DNA of 64,000 bases from Erwinia persicina (GTDB lineage Bacteria; Pseudomonadota; Gammaproteobacteria; Enterobacterales; Enterobacteriaceae): NCBI RefSeq assembly GCF_014838825.1, contig NZ_JACYMO010000004.1, forward strand, positions 186,001 through 250,000. The letters are read 5' to 3'. Of the stretch, positions 36,835 to 45,668 are shown piece after piece (positions within the stretch are counted from its first letter, which is position 1; every line of letters begins with the position of its first letter). The notes beneath the pieces are model-generated. The model made no database searches. It had not been told where the DNA came from and saw nothing but the letters and a program-made list of their open reading frames with translations. Position numbers and translations under genes: made by a program.

Positions 36835-37533
36835 ATGTTACAGGTCACTGAACTCCATCAATATTACGGTGGCAGCCATATTCTTCGCGGGCTGTCGTTT
36901 GACACGCAACCGGGTGAGATTACCTGCCTGCTGGGGCGTAACGGGGTGGGGAAAACCACCCTGCTGAAGTGCCTGATGGGGCTGGTCCCGGCCAGGTCCG
37001 GCAGCATCCACTGGCAGGGGAAGCCCATCAACCACTGCAAACCGCACCAGCGCGTACAGGCGGGGATCGCCTACGTGCCACAGGGTCGGGAGATCTTCCC
37101 GCGCCTGACGGTGGAAGAAAATTTGCTGATGGGCCTGGCCCGTTTTTCCGGCGCTCAGGCAACCCGGGTACCGGAAGAGATCTGGCAGCTGTTTCCGGTG
37201 CTATGGCAGATGAAGCAGCGGCGCGGCGGGGATCTCTCCGGCGGCCAGCAGCAGCAGCTGGCCATAGGCCGGGCGCTGGCCTGCAGGCCGCAGCTGTTGA
37301 TCCTGGATGAGCCGACCGAGGGTATTCAGCCATCGGTAATCAAAGAGATCGGGTCGGTTATCCGCCAGCTTGCCGCACGCGGCGATATGGCGATCCTGCT
37401 GGTTGAGCAGTTCTATGATTTTGCCGCCGGGCTGGCCGACAGCTATCTGGTGATGTCGCGCGGTGAGATCGTACAGCGCGGGGCCGGCAACGCAATGGAA
37501 GCCGACGGCGTACGCGGATTAGTGACGATTTGA
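36835..37533 (+). CDS. urtE: Urea ABC transporter ATP-binding protein UrtE
   Basis: 232 aa from MLQVTELHQYYGGSHILRGL; the frame is open 40 codons upstream inside urtD but the family starts here. LivF-type ATPase: Walker A GRNGVGKTT, IAYVPQGREIFPRLTVEENL, signature LSGGQQQQLAIGRAL, Walker B LLILDEPTEGIQPSVI. Starts one base after the urtD stop. Last gene of the urea operon. Confidence 0.93.
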   Translation: MLQVTELHQYYGGSHILRGLSFDTQPGEITCLLGRNGVGKTTLLKCLMGLVPARSGSIHWQGKPINHCKPHQRVQAGIAYVPQGREIFPRLTVEENLLMGLARFSGAQATRVPEEIWQLFPVLWQMKQRRGGDLSGGQQQQLAIGRALACRPQLLILDEPTEGIQPSVIKEIGSVIRQLAARGDMAILLVEQFYDFAAGLADSYLVMSRGEIVQRGAGNAMEADGVRGLVTI

Positions 37534-37919
37534 TGCCGTCACCGCGATAATTCACCGGCCCGGGGCGACCAGAAAAGAAGGTCGCCCCGGCGGAAAAATG
37601 TACAGGGGCAGATCTTATTTTTCGATTCAGCGCCGTGAACATTCTTATCCCGTAACCGGTACAAATAACCGGTCCACAACGATCGTATTTCCCTTCATTC
37701 TTACTCTTTCCAGCCAGGTTAATTATTGCAATTAAATAAATGACCATCTCATTAATAGATTAATATCTCTGACCGTTATATTACAATTACCTGTCGTTAC
37801 TGAATATTCCTCATAAAGAAATAAATTTAATTTCATTTCATATTTCGGAAATATTCATATACTACTTTCCTGTATTGTCATGAAATTTAATTTACCGATC
37901 CTTTAATGGAGGTACTCGC
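37534..37919. other. Gap between urtE and the NRPS gene: hairpin plus A+T-rich NRPS leader
   Basis: 386 bp. A perfect 11-bp hairpin (37560-37570 with 37580-37590, loop AGAAAAGAA) ends the urea operon; it has no T tract on the plus strand and shares 23 bp, inverted, with the yaaA hairpin. From about 37620 to 37905 the DNA turns strongly A+T-rich, unlike either neighbour, which is typical of an H-NS-silenced promoter region. No promoter can be fixed. AATGGAGG at 37905-37912 is the NRPS ribosome site. Confidence 0.6.
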
Positions 37920-40900
37920 GTGGCTATTTATCCGTTAACCAGCGTACAGCAGGCCGTATGGCTCGATCAACTTCTGACGCCTTCCACGCCCTGCTACAAC
38001 GTGGGCGCGCTGTGGCGCATCGAAAGGGATATTGATATCCCCCTGTTAAACCAGGCAATAAAAGAAATACGCAGTCAGCATGATGCGCTGAAATTAACGT
38101 TAGAAGAGAGCGAACAGGGTATTATTCAGACGACCGTATCGAATAGAGACCTGACTCTCGAATACCATGACTTCAGTCTGGATAAAGATGCCCGTCAGAA
38201 AGCTTTGTGCTATTTCCGTGAAAAACTGAATCAACCCTTTAAACTGTATGAAGAATTACTCTGGCGCTGTGTTTTTATCAAAATAAGTGCATCGACGGGT
38301 TACTGGCTGATTAATGCCCATCATATTATTGTCGACGGTACCTCCGTTTCCCTGCTCAGCGGCATGATCATGGACCGTTACAAGCAGCTGAAAAGCGGGC
38401 AGATCCCCTCCCCCGTGGCGGTGTATAATTACCGGGACTTTATCGCCAATGACCAGGCGTATATGCAGTCCACCCGCTATGAGCGTGACCGGGCCTTCTG
38501 GCTGGAACGCTTTGCGGATGCCGGGCCTGCCGGCATGGAGCGCCGCCCCGGTTTTGCCGCCGATCAGGTATGGCCAAGCCAGCAGATTACCCGTCAGCTG
38601 CCTCCCGAACGCTATCAACGGCTCTGCGCCCTGGCGGCAGCGCACCAGTGCTCACCCATGCACCTGATGACCGCCCTGCTCGCCTGCTGGTACAGCCGCC
38701 TGTGGCAGGTTGAACAGGTGACGGTGGGGGTACCGGTGCATAACCGCAGCAGCGCCCGGTATAAGCAAACCCTGGGCATGTTCTCCTCCATGATCCCGGT
38801 GAAACTGCATGTTGACCACAGCCTGCCTTTCAGCGCGCTGATGGTGCAGATCGCTGCAGAGCTGCGGCGTTGCTACCGCCACCAGCGCTTCCCGATTGCC
38901 GAGCTGAACCGCCACCTACGCCTGGGGCAGCAGGGACGTCGCCAGCTGTATGACCTGAGTTTTTCCCTGGAAACCTTCCCGACCGATATTGAGCTGGAAG
39001 GCCACCCGCTGAAAGTCGAAACGCTGCATCACGGCTTTGAACAGATGCCGCTGGCGCTCTATCTCCGTCACTATCACCCTGGCGATCCCCCGCTGCTGGA
39101 GTTCAACATGAACCAGGCCTGGTTCAGCGCTGAGGAGGCCCGGCGCACCGCCGATCGCCTGCTGCAGATGCTGGATCATCTGCTCGATCACGGGGTACAG
39201 CAGCCGCTGGCCAACCTTCCTCTGCTGCTGGCCGACGAGCGGCAGCAGATCCTCGGCAGATGGAACGATACGGAACGGACGTGGCCGCTGCCGGAAGGCA
39301 TTCATCGCTGGTTTGAACAACAGGCCGATCGCACACCTCAGGCCATCGCACTCTGCGGCCACGGCGGCAGCGTCAGCTATCAGCAGCTTAATCAGCGTGC
39401 TAACCGCCTGGCGGCACAGCTGCGTCAGGCAGGGATCGGCCCCGATGACCGCGTGGCGCTGTGTGCAGCCCGCAGCAGCGAGATGGTCACCGCTCTGCTG
39501 GCCATCCTCAAAGCTGGCGGGGCCTATGTGCCCCTCGATCCGGACTACCCGACCGATCGTCTGAGTCATATGCTGGAAGACTGCGGGGCCAGACTGGTTC
39601 TGCTGGACGATGCGGGTAAACAGGCGCTGGCTCCCCTGCTGAGTGATGCACACCGGGTCTGGCACCTGCATAACGATCGCGCGTGCTGGCAAACGCAGAG
39701 TGATTGTAACCTGCCGTCACTGTCGGCCAGCCCGCAGCGCTCACTGGCGTATGTGATCTACACCTCCGGCTCCACCGGGAAGCCGAAAGGGGTGATGAAT
39801 GAGCACCTCGGTGTAATGAACCGCCTGCAGTGGATGCAGGAAGAATATGCCCTTACGCCTGAGGATACCGTGCTGCAGAAAACGCCGTTCAGCTTCGATG
39901 TCTCCGTCTGGGAGTTCTTCTGGCCACTGATGGTCGGCGCGCGGCTGGCAATAGCACAACCCGGCGGCCATCAGGATCCGGAGTATCTCAGCCAGCTGAT
40001 CGCCCGTGAGCGGGTCACGACCCTGCATTTTGTTCCTTCCATGCTGCAGCTGTTCCTGCGCCACGGCAACATGTCGCACTGCGGCAGCCTGCGTCGGGTG
40101 ATGTGCAGTGGCGAAGCACTGCCGCTGACGGCAGTACAGCGTTTCCACCAACAACTCCCAGGGGCGGAACTGCATAATCTTTACGGGCCGACCGAAGCGG
40201 CAGTGGATGTCTCTTACTGGCACTGCCAGCGCGATGATACGCGCGGGATCGTCCCCATCGGCAGGCCGGTTGCTAATACCCGGCTGCATATTCTTGATGC
40301 CCATCTGCAACCGCTACCGCCGGGCGTCAGCGGTGAACTGCATATCGGCGGCGTCCAGGTAGCCCGTGGTTACCTGAACCGTGCGACGTTAAACGCCGAA
40401 CGTTTTATCCCCGACCCGTTCAGCGAGGATGCGTCGGCACGTCTGTACAAAACCGGCGATCTGGCACGCTGGCTGGAGGATGGCAGCATTGAGTATCTGG
40501 GCCGTAACGATTTCCAGGTCAAAATCCACGGCCTGCGTATTGAATTGGGTGAAATTGAACAGCAGATCGCCAGCTTTGACGGCGTCGAGGATGTCGTGGT
40601 GATGGCCTGCGATGACGGCCAGGGGGATAAACGGCTGATCGCGTGGCTGGTCGCCCCACCGATCCCCGCTCTGCGCGAGTCGCTACGCCTGCACCTGCAA
40701 TCCACCCTGCCGGACTTTATGATCCCCTGTGCCTTTGTGCGTATGGAGGCCTTCCCGCTGTCGCCGAACGGCAAGCTCGACCGTAAAGCCCTGCCCGCGC
40801 CGGAGCGGCTGGCGGAGGCCAGTGCATACCGCGCGCCGCAAAGCGAAGGTGAGCGCCAGCTGGCAGCATGGTGGCGCGAACTGTTGCAGGTGGAACAGAT

Positions 40901-41858
40901 TGGCTGCGACGATGACTTTTTCGCCCTCGGCGGCCACTCGCTGCATGCCATCCAGCTGATGGTGAAACTGAAGCGCGAGGGCATAGCGCTGGAAATGAAA
41001 ACGCTGTTTGCCCACAGCACCCTGAGCGCGCAGGCGCTGGCCATCGCCGGGCAGGCGGCACAGAACACGACGCCACCCGCGCCTTTACCCCTGCACAACC
41101 TGTTACTGCAGCTCAACCAGTCTGCCCCCGATTTCCGGCTGACCCAGCGGCTGAACGCACCCGCGACGGCGGAGGAGGTATGGATGGTGCACCCTGCCGT
41201 GGTCGGCTGTGAGATTTACCGCGATCTGGCAGCGTCGTTCGAAGGGCAGTTAAATGCCATTGGCATCAATAATTACAACCTGTTCAACCAGCCACGTATT
41301 TCCTCGCTGTCGGCGCTGGCCAGCTATTATCTGCAACATATGGTCAGCCAGGGCCTGACACGTCAGCAGCCGGTGCGCCTGCTGGGCTGGTCGCTGGGCG
41401 GGATTATTGCGCTGGAGATCGCCGCCCAGCTGGAACAACTCGGCTACCGCGATATCCATCTCTGCCTGCTCGACAGCCTCTACCAGACCGAATTCCAGCA
41501 GCGTATTGCGGCCGGGATGCTGGCACCGATTCTGGCAATGATCGGCATTGAGGGCGAGGCTGCAGCACGTGCGCTGCGCATCGAACAGCTGGAGCTGGAA
41601 ATGAACAACCAGCCATTGAGCGCCCCGCTCAGCCACAGCCGCGTAACGCTTTTTAAAGCCACCGAATTTGCCGACCTCAGCATGGAGGGCGTGGACGGCG
41701 CAGAGATGCTGGCGCTGGCCGATAACGGCCTGAGTCAAGTCTGCCCGCATCTGGAGATTATCCCGCTGGCAGCGAATCACCATTCCATTATTCTGTGCCA
41801 CAAGGCGATCGGGGCTTCACTGATTCAGGGCGCGAAAATCAGCAGCAGCGCGGCGTAA
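37920..41858 (+). CDS. Single-module serine non-ribosomal peptide synthetase (C-A-T-TE)
   Basis: 1312 aa, GTG start 7 nt after GGAGG. Condensation domain 1-430 with HHIIVDG at 134-140. Adenylation domain about 460-950 with YTSGSTGKPKG near 613. Carrier domain with GGHSL (Ser near 1005). Thioesterase about 1060-1305 with GWSLGG (Ser near 1157) and a late HH. Aligning the A domain on EntF and GrsA gives the specificity code D-V-W-H-M-S-L-V-D-K, one residue from the EntF serine code. Domain order and length equal SwrW (serrawettin W1 synthetase) and EntF. The C-domain start LTSVQQAVWLDQLLTPSTPCYNVG resembles lipo-initiating C domains more than EntF. No enterobactin, carrier or transporter genes are adjacent; a phosphopantetheinyl transferase must come from elsewhere. 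Confidence 0.85.
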   Translation: MAIYPLTSVQQAVWLDQLLTPSTPCYNVGALWRIERDIDIPLLNQAIKEIRSQHDALKLTLEESEQGIIQTTVSNRDLTLEYHDFSLDKDARQKALCYFREKLNQPFKLYEELLWRCVFIKISASTGYWLINAHHIIVDGTSVSLLSGMIMDRYKQLKSGQIPSPVAVYNYRDFIANDQAYMQSTRYERDRAFWLERFADAGPAGMERRPGFAADQVWPSQQITRQLPPERYQRLCALAAAHQCSPMHLMTALLACWYSRLWQVEQVTVGVPVHNRSSARYKQTLGMFSSMIPVKLHVDHSLPFSALMVQIAAELRRCYRHQRFPIAELNRHLRLGQQGRRQLYDLSFSLETFPTDIELEGHPLKVETLHHGFEQMPLALYLRHYHPGDPPLLEFNMNQAWFSAEEARRTADRLLQMLDHLLDHGVQQPLANLPLLLADERQQILGRWNDTERTWPLPEGIHRWFEQQADRTPQAIALCGHGGSVSYQQLNQRANRLAAQLRQAGIGPDDRVALCAARSSEMVTALLAILKAGGAYVPLDPDYPTDRLSHMLEDCGARLVLLDDAGKQALAPLLSDAHRVWHLHNDRACWQTQSDCNLPSLSASPQRSLAYVIYTSGSTGKPKGVMNEHLGVMNRLQWMQEEYALTPEDTVLQKTPFSFDVSVWEFFWPLMVGARLAIAQPGGHQDPEYLSQLIARERVTTLHFVPSMLQLFLRHGNMSHCGSLRRVMCSGEALPLTAVQRFHQQLPGAELHNLYGPTEAAVDVSYWHCQRDDTRGIVPIGRPVANTRLHILDAHLQPLPPGVSGELHIGGVQVARGYLNRATLNAERFIPDPFSEDASARLYKTGDLARWLEDGSIEYLGRNDFQVKIHGLRIELGEIEQQIASFDGVEDVVVMACDDGQGDKRLIAWLVAPPIPALRESLRLHLQSTLPDFMIPCAFVRMEAFPLSPNGKLDRKALPAPERLAEASAYRAPQSEGERQLAAWWRELLQVEQIGCDDDFFALGGHSLHAIQLMVKLKREGIALEMKTLFAHSTLSAQALAIAGQAAQNTTPPAPLPLHNLLLQLNQSAPDFRLTQRLNAPATAEEVWMVHPAVVGCEIYRDLAASFEGQLNAIGINNYNLFNQPRISSLSALASYYLQHMVSQGLTRQQPVRLLGWSLGGIIALEIAAQLEQLGYRDIHLCLLDSLYQTEFQQRIAAGMLAPILAMIGIEGEAAARALRIEQLELEMNNQPLSAPLSHSRVTLFKATEFADLSMEGVDGAEMLALADNGLSQVCPHLEIIPLAANHHSIILCHKAIGASLIQGAKISSSAA

Positions 41859-41866
41859 AAGCCAGT

Positions 41867-41889
41867 GGGGGCGAAAATGGATCGCCCCC
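41867..41889. terminator. Hairpin after the NRPS gene (first)
   Basis: GGGGGCGA (41867-41874) / TCGCCCCC (41882-41889), perfect, 7-nt loop, no T tract. Confidence 0.5.
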
Positions 41890-41904
41890 GGGGGATAATC
41901 GGAT

Positions 41905-41935
41905 AAGGGTCGGCCTTTCTGACGGGCCGGCCCTT
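41905..41935 (+). terminator. Terminator after the NRPS gene (second)
   Basis: AAGGGTCGGCC / GGCCGGCCCTT (11 bp with one wobble pair), followed by GTTGTTTG, moderately T-rich. Separates the NRPS gene from deoR. Confidence 0.65.
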
Positions 41936-41999
41936 GTTGTTTGCAGCACTATCCTGTTGAAGGTAAACTGCAAATTCCGCGACAACTGGAAGAAAACCC

Positions 42000-42743
42000 A
42001 TGGAAACCCGGCGCGCAGAGCGTATCAACAAGCTGGTCCAGGCGCTGAAAGGCACCGACAAGATCCATCTGAAAGAGGCGGCGCATCTGCTCGGGGTCTC
42101 TGAAATGACCATCCGCCGCGATCTGAATGAGGGGCCGGGTATGGTGCTGCTGCTCGGAGGGTATATTGTCAGCGATCCCCTGCGGCATCAGTTGCACTAT
42201 TTTGTCTCCGACCAGCAGGAACAAAATGTCGACCGTAAACGGCGGCTCGGACAGCATGCCGCCACGCTGATCCAGCCCGGGGAGATGGTCTGGTTCGACT
42301 GTGGCACGACCGTGCCGTGGATTATTGATGCGATTGACGGCGATCTGCCGTTTACCGCCGTCTGCTGCGCAATGAACACCTTCCTGGCGCTGAAAGAAAA
42401 AACTGCCTGTCGCGTGATCCTCTGCGGCGGCGAATTCCACCCGGATAACGCTATCTTTACCCCACTCGGGCAGCTGTCGGTGATGGACAGCCTGTGCCCG
42501 GATAAAGCGTTTATTTCGGCGGCAGGCATCGACGTTGATCAGGGTGCCAGCTGCTATAACCTGAACGAACTGCCGCTCAAACAGCTGGCCTTACAGCGTG
42601 CACGCACCCGCCTGCTGGTGGCAGACAGCAGCAAGTTTGGTAAAGTGCTGCCTGCGCGAATTGCCGATCTCAGCGCCTTTGACGGGCTGGTCAGCGACGC
42701 CGCGCCGCTGCAGGATCTCGGTATTGAGATTATCGCCCCGTAA
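42000..42743 (+). CDS. deoR: Deoxyribose operon repressor DeoR
   Basis: 247 aa, close to E. coli DeoR (252) with a characteristic start METRRAERINKLVQALKG. Helix-turn-helix LKEAAHLLGVSEMTIRRDLN (25-44). The sensor domain has VLLLGGYIV, WFDCGTTVPWIIDAI, FTAVCCAMNTFLALKEK, VILCGGEFHPDNAIF and DSSKFGKV. It represses deoCABD and is relieved by deoxyribose 5-phosphate. The deo operon with two matching operators is 10-15 kb downstream in this same window, whereas in E. coli the regulator is unlinked. The 3' quarter is more diverged than the rest. Confidence 0.9.
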   Translation: METRRAERINKLVQALKGTDKIHLKEAAHLLGVSEMTIRRDLNEGPGMVLLLGGYIVSDPLRHQLHYFVSDQQEQNVDRKRRLGQHAATLIQPGEMVWFDCGTTVPWIIDAIDGDLPFTAVCCAMNTFLALKEKTACRVILCGGEFHPDNAIFTPLGQLSVMDSLCPDKAFISAAGIDVDQGASCYNLNELPLKQLALQRARTRLLVADSSKFGKVLPARIADLSAFDGLVSDAAPLQDLGIEIIAP

Positions 42744-42790
42744 CCGGGGTATCCCCTGTCGGGAGGGACTCATCGGGACAGTGCGACCGC

Positions 42791-43735
42791 TCACCAGCGG
42801 TTTAAAATCGCTTCCCCGTCGCGCAGACGGCGCAGGTTTTCACAGACCCCGGTGACGTTGCCCTCCAGTGAGATATCAGTTACGCCACCAATATGCGGAG
42901 TGGCGATCACGTTAAGGGCAAACAGCGGATCCTGCGGATCGGGCGGCTCCTGCCAGAACACATCCAGCCCGGCCCCGGCCAGCGCCCCGCTCTCCAGCGC
43001 CGCCATCAGCGCGGGTTTCTCAATCAGGCCACCGCGACCGAGATTGATCAGGAAGCTGCCCGGCTTCATCCTCGCCAGCGCGGGTTCATCGATAATGTGA
43101 TGTGTTTCCGCGTTGTCAGGCAGACTCAGCACAACAAAATCCGCTTCGCGCAGCAGGTGTGGAAGACGCTCCATTCCCCCCACCCAGTCCAGACGGTGCT
43201 GGCGTGCAAAATCATCGGAGGCCTGGCGCTTGACGCCAATCATCCGCATGCCGAACGCCGACAGCCGCTCCGCCAGCGCTTTACCAATGCCGCCCAGCCC
43301 GACCAGCCCGACGGTTTTTCCCTTCAGCCCCATGCCCACCGGCAGACCCAGCTGGCGGGTAGCGAGCATCTGCGGCACCTCGCTGACCCGGCGCGCCAGG
43401 CCGGTCATCATCCAGATCCCCAGTTCGGCAACGGAGTCCGCATTACCGGAACGATCCGACGGTACATTGGCCACCGCAACGCCGCGCGCCCGCGCCGCGC
43501 CGACATCCACCCCTTCCAGGCCCGTGCCCGCCTGCTGGATCAGCTTCAGGCAATCGGCCGTCTGCAAAAGCCGGAAATCGACCTTCGCCATACCCGGGAT
43601 CAGCGCATCAAACCCTGCCAGGCTCTCTGCGGCATGGCCGGCGGAGGCAATAAATTCGACATCGGGTAGCCTCTGACGAAACTGCTGGATCATGCCTCCC
43701 CAGGCATTTTCTTCCGCTGCTATCAGAACGCGCAT
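42791..43735 (-). CDS. D-2-hydroxyacid dehydrogenase family protein
   Basis: 314 aa. NAD(P)-binding motif GLGGIG near residues 145-150, preceded by GLKGKTVGLV. Catalytic Arg in NLGRGGLI, Glu in FWQEPPDP and His in TPHIGGVTD are all present. It should reduce a 2-keto acid such as glyoxylate or hydroxypyruvate, or oxidise the D-hydroxy acid; the substrate cannot be assigned. It is convergent with deoR, stands alone, and is the last gene of the accessory block before ettA. Confidence 0.85.
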   Translation of the reverse strand: MRVLIAAEENAWGGMIQQFRQRLPDVEFIASAGHAAESLAGFDALIPGMAKVDFRLLQTADCLKLIQQAGTGLEGVDVGAARARGVAVANVPSDRSGNADSVAELGIWMMTGLARRVSEVPQMLATRQLGLPVGMGLKGKTVGLVGLGGIGKALAERLSAFGMRMIGVKRQASDDFARQHRLDWVGGMERLPHLLREADFVVLSLPDNAETHHIIDEPALARMKPGSFLINLGRGGLIEKPALMAALESGALAGAGLDVFWQEPPDPQDPLFALNVIATPHIGGVTDISLEGNVTGVCENLRRLRDGEAILNRW

Positions 43736-43941
43736 CGTTATCCCCCTAATTTATAAGACAAAAAAACAGCATAGTTGCCGCTGATCATAAATCAAACAAA
43801 AATCAGGCCGTTGCGCTGATATCGGGATAATCGTCTGCCTGGCGGCTGTGATTAAGGGGGGAAAACAGCTAAACTCCGCTATCTGAGTGGGCACTTATTT
43901 TGCCCCAATTAAAACCCAGACCCTAAGAGGCTCAACCCAAC

Positions 43942-45609
43942 GTGGCTCAATTCGTCTATAGCATGCATCGCGTCGGCAAAGTCGTTCCGCCGAAGCGTCA
44001 TATTTTAAAAAACATCTCCCTCAGCTTCTTCCCGGGCGCCAAGATCGGCGTACTGGGTCTGAACGGTGCGGGTAAATCCACTCTGCTGCGCATCATGGCG
44101 GGCATCGATAAAGATATCGAAGGGGAAGCGCGTCCGCAGCCAGGCCTGAAAATTGGCTATCTGGAACAGGAACCGAAGCTGAACCTGGAACACACCGTGC
44201 GTGAATCGGTAGAAGAAGCCGTTGCCGAAGTCGTTAACGCGCTGAAAGGTCTGGACGAGGTGTACGCTAAATACGCCGAGCCGGATGCTGATTTCGATAA
44301 ACTCGCCGCGCAACAGGGCAAGTTTGAAGAGATCATCCAGGCGCACGACGGCCACAACCTGAATACCCAGCTGGAACGTGCGGCCGATGCCCTGCGTCTG
44401 CCGGACTGGGAGGCGAAGATCGGTAATCTGTCCGGGGGGGAACGCCGTCGCGTCGCACTGTGCCGCCTGCTGCTGGAAAAACCAGACATGCTGCTGCTCG
44501 ACGAACCGACGAACCACCTGGATGCAGAATCCGTCGCCTGGCTGGAACGCTTCCTGCACGACTTCGAAGGCACCGTGGTGGCGATTACGCACGACCGTTA
44601 CTTCCTCGATAACGTGGCGGGCTGGATCCTGGAGCTGGACCGCGGTGAAGGTATTCCATGGGAAGGAAACTACTCTTCCTGGCTGGAGCAGAAAGATGCT
44701 CGCCTGGCACAGGAAGCCTCTTCAGAAGCCGCTCGTCGCAAGTCGATTGAGAAAGAGCTGGAGTGGGTGCGCAAAGGAGCGAAAGGCCAGCAATCCAAAG
44801 GTAAGGCACGTCTTAACCGCTTTGAAGAGCTGAACAACGCCGAATACCAGAAGCGTAACGAGACCAACGAACTGTTTATTCCACCTGGCGCACGCCTGGG
44901 CGATAAAGTGGTCGAGGTCAGCAACCTGAGCAAGTCTTACGGCGACCGTCTGCTGATTGACGATCTCTCCTTCTCCGTGCCGAAAGGGGCAATTGTCGGC
45001 ATTATCGGGCCGAACGGCGCGGGTAAATCGACCCTGTTCCGCATGATGTCAGGTCAGGAACAGCCGGACTCCGGCAGCATCGTGCTGGGTGAGACCGTGA
45101 AACTGGCGTCGGTTGATCAGTTCCGCGACAGCATGGACGGGTCGAAAACCGTGTGGGAAGAAGTGTCCGGTGGTCAGGATATCATGCGTATCGGCAACAC
45201 CGAGATGCCAAGCCGCGCCTACGTCGGCCGCTTTAACTTTAAAGGGGTTGATCAGGGCAAGCGCGTCGGCGAATTGTCCGGGGGTGAGCGTGGTCGTCTG
45301 CACCTGGCGAAGCTGTTACAGGTGGGCGGCAACATGCTGCTGCTGGATGAACCGACCAACGACCTGGACATTGAAACCCTGCGCGCGCTGGAAAACGCCC
45401 TGCTGGAATTCCCGGGCTGTGCGATGGTGATCTCGCATGACCGCTGGTTCCTTGACCGTATTGCCACACACATTCTGGACTACCAGGATGAAGGCAAAAT
45501 CGAGTTCTTTGAAGGTAACTTTACTGAATACGAAGAGTACAAGAAACGTACGCTGGGTGCAGAAGCGCTGGAGCCAAAACGTATCAAGTACAAGCGCATG
45601 ATCAAGTAA
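43942..45609 (+). CDS. ettA: Energy-dependent translational throttle protein EttA (ABC-F)
   Basis: 555 aa, GTG start, beginning AQFVYSMHRVGKVVPPKRH, nearly identical to E. coli EttA (YjjK). Two ABC cassettes: Walker A GLNGAGKST and GPNGAGKST, signatures LSGGERRR and LSGGERGR, Walker B LLLLDEPTNHLD and LLLLDEPTNDLD. The charged linker (about 240-310, RRKSIEKELEWVRKGAKGQQ) is the P-site tRNA interaction motif. It binds the ribosomal E site and gates translation by ADP/ATP ratio. No membrane segment. Confidence 0.97.
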   Translation: MAQFVYSMHRVGKVVPPKRHILKNISLSFFPGAKIGVLGLNGAGKSTLLRIMAGIDKDIEGEARPQPGLKIGYLEQEPKLNLEHTVRESVEEAVAEVVNALKGLDEVYAKYAEPDADFDKLAAQQGKFEEIIQAHDGHNLNTQLERAADALRLPDWEAKIGNLSGGERRRVALCRLLLEKPDMLLLDEPTNHLDAESVAWLERFLHDFEGTVVAITHDRYFLDNVAGWILELDRGEGIPWEGNYSSWLEQKDARLAQEASSEAARRKSIEKELEWVRKGAKGQQSKGKARLNRFEELNNAEYQKRNETNELFIPPGARLGDKVVEVSNLSKSYGDRLLIDDLSFSVPKGAIVGIIGPNGAGKSTLFRMMSGQEQPDSGSIVLGETVKLASVDQFRDSMDGSKTVWEEVSGGQDIMRIGNTEMPSRAYVGRFNFKGVDQGKRVGELSGGERGRLHLAKLLQVGGNMLLLDEPTNDLDIETLRALENALLEFPGCAMVISHDRWFLDRIATHILDYQDEGKIEFFEGNFTEYEEYKKRTLGAEALEPKRIKYKRMIK

Positions 45610-45623
45610 GGACTGACCTTCTG

Positions 45624-45654
45624 TTCCGGTCGGCCCGTAACGGGGCGACCGGAA
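45624..45654. terminator. Bidirectional hairpin ettA / LysR gene
   Basis: TTCCGGTCG (45624-45632) pairs with CGACCGGAA (45646-45654) and CCCG with CGGG inside. Convergent genes flank it. No T tract. Confidence 0.6.
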
Positions 45655-45668
45655 CACGCAATCGCCCT

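Noticed and set aside
37920-41858. Annotation as EntF (enterobactin synthase)
   Set aside because: Same domain order and nearly the same serine code, but no ent genes nearby and the C domain start looks lipo-initiating; EntF kept only as the alternative.
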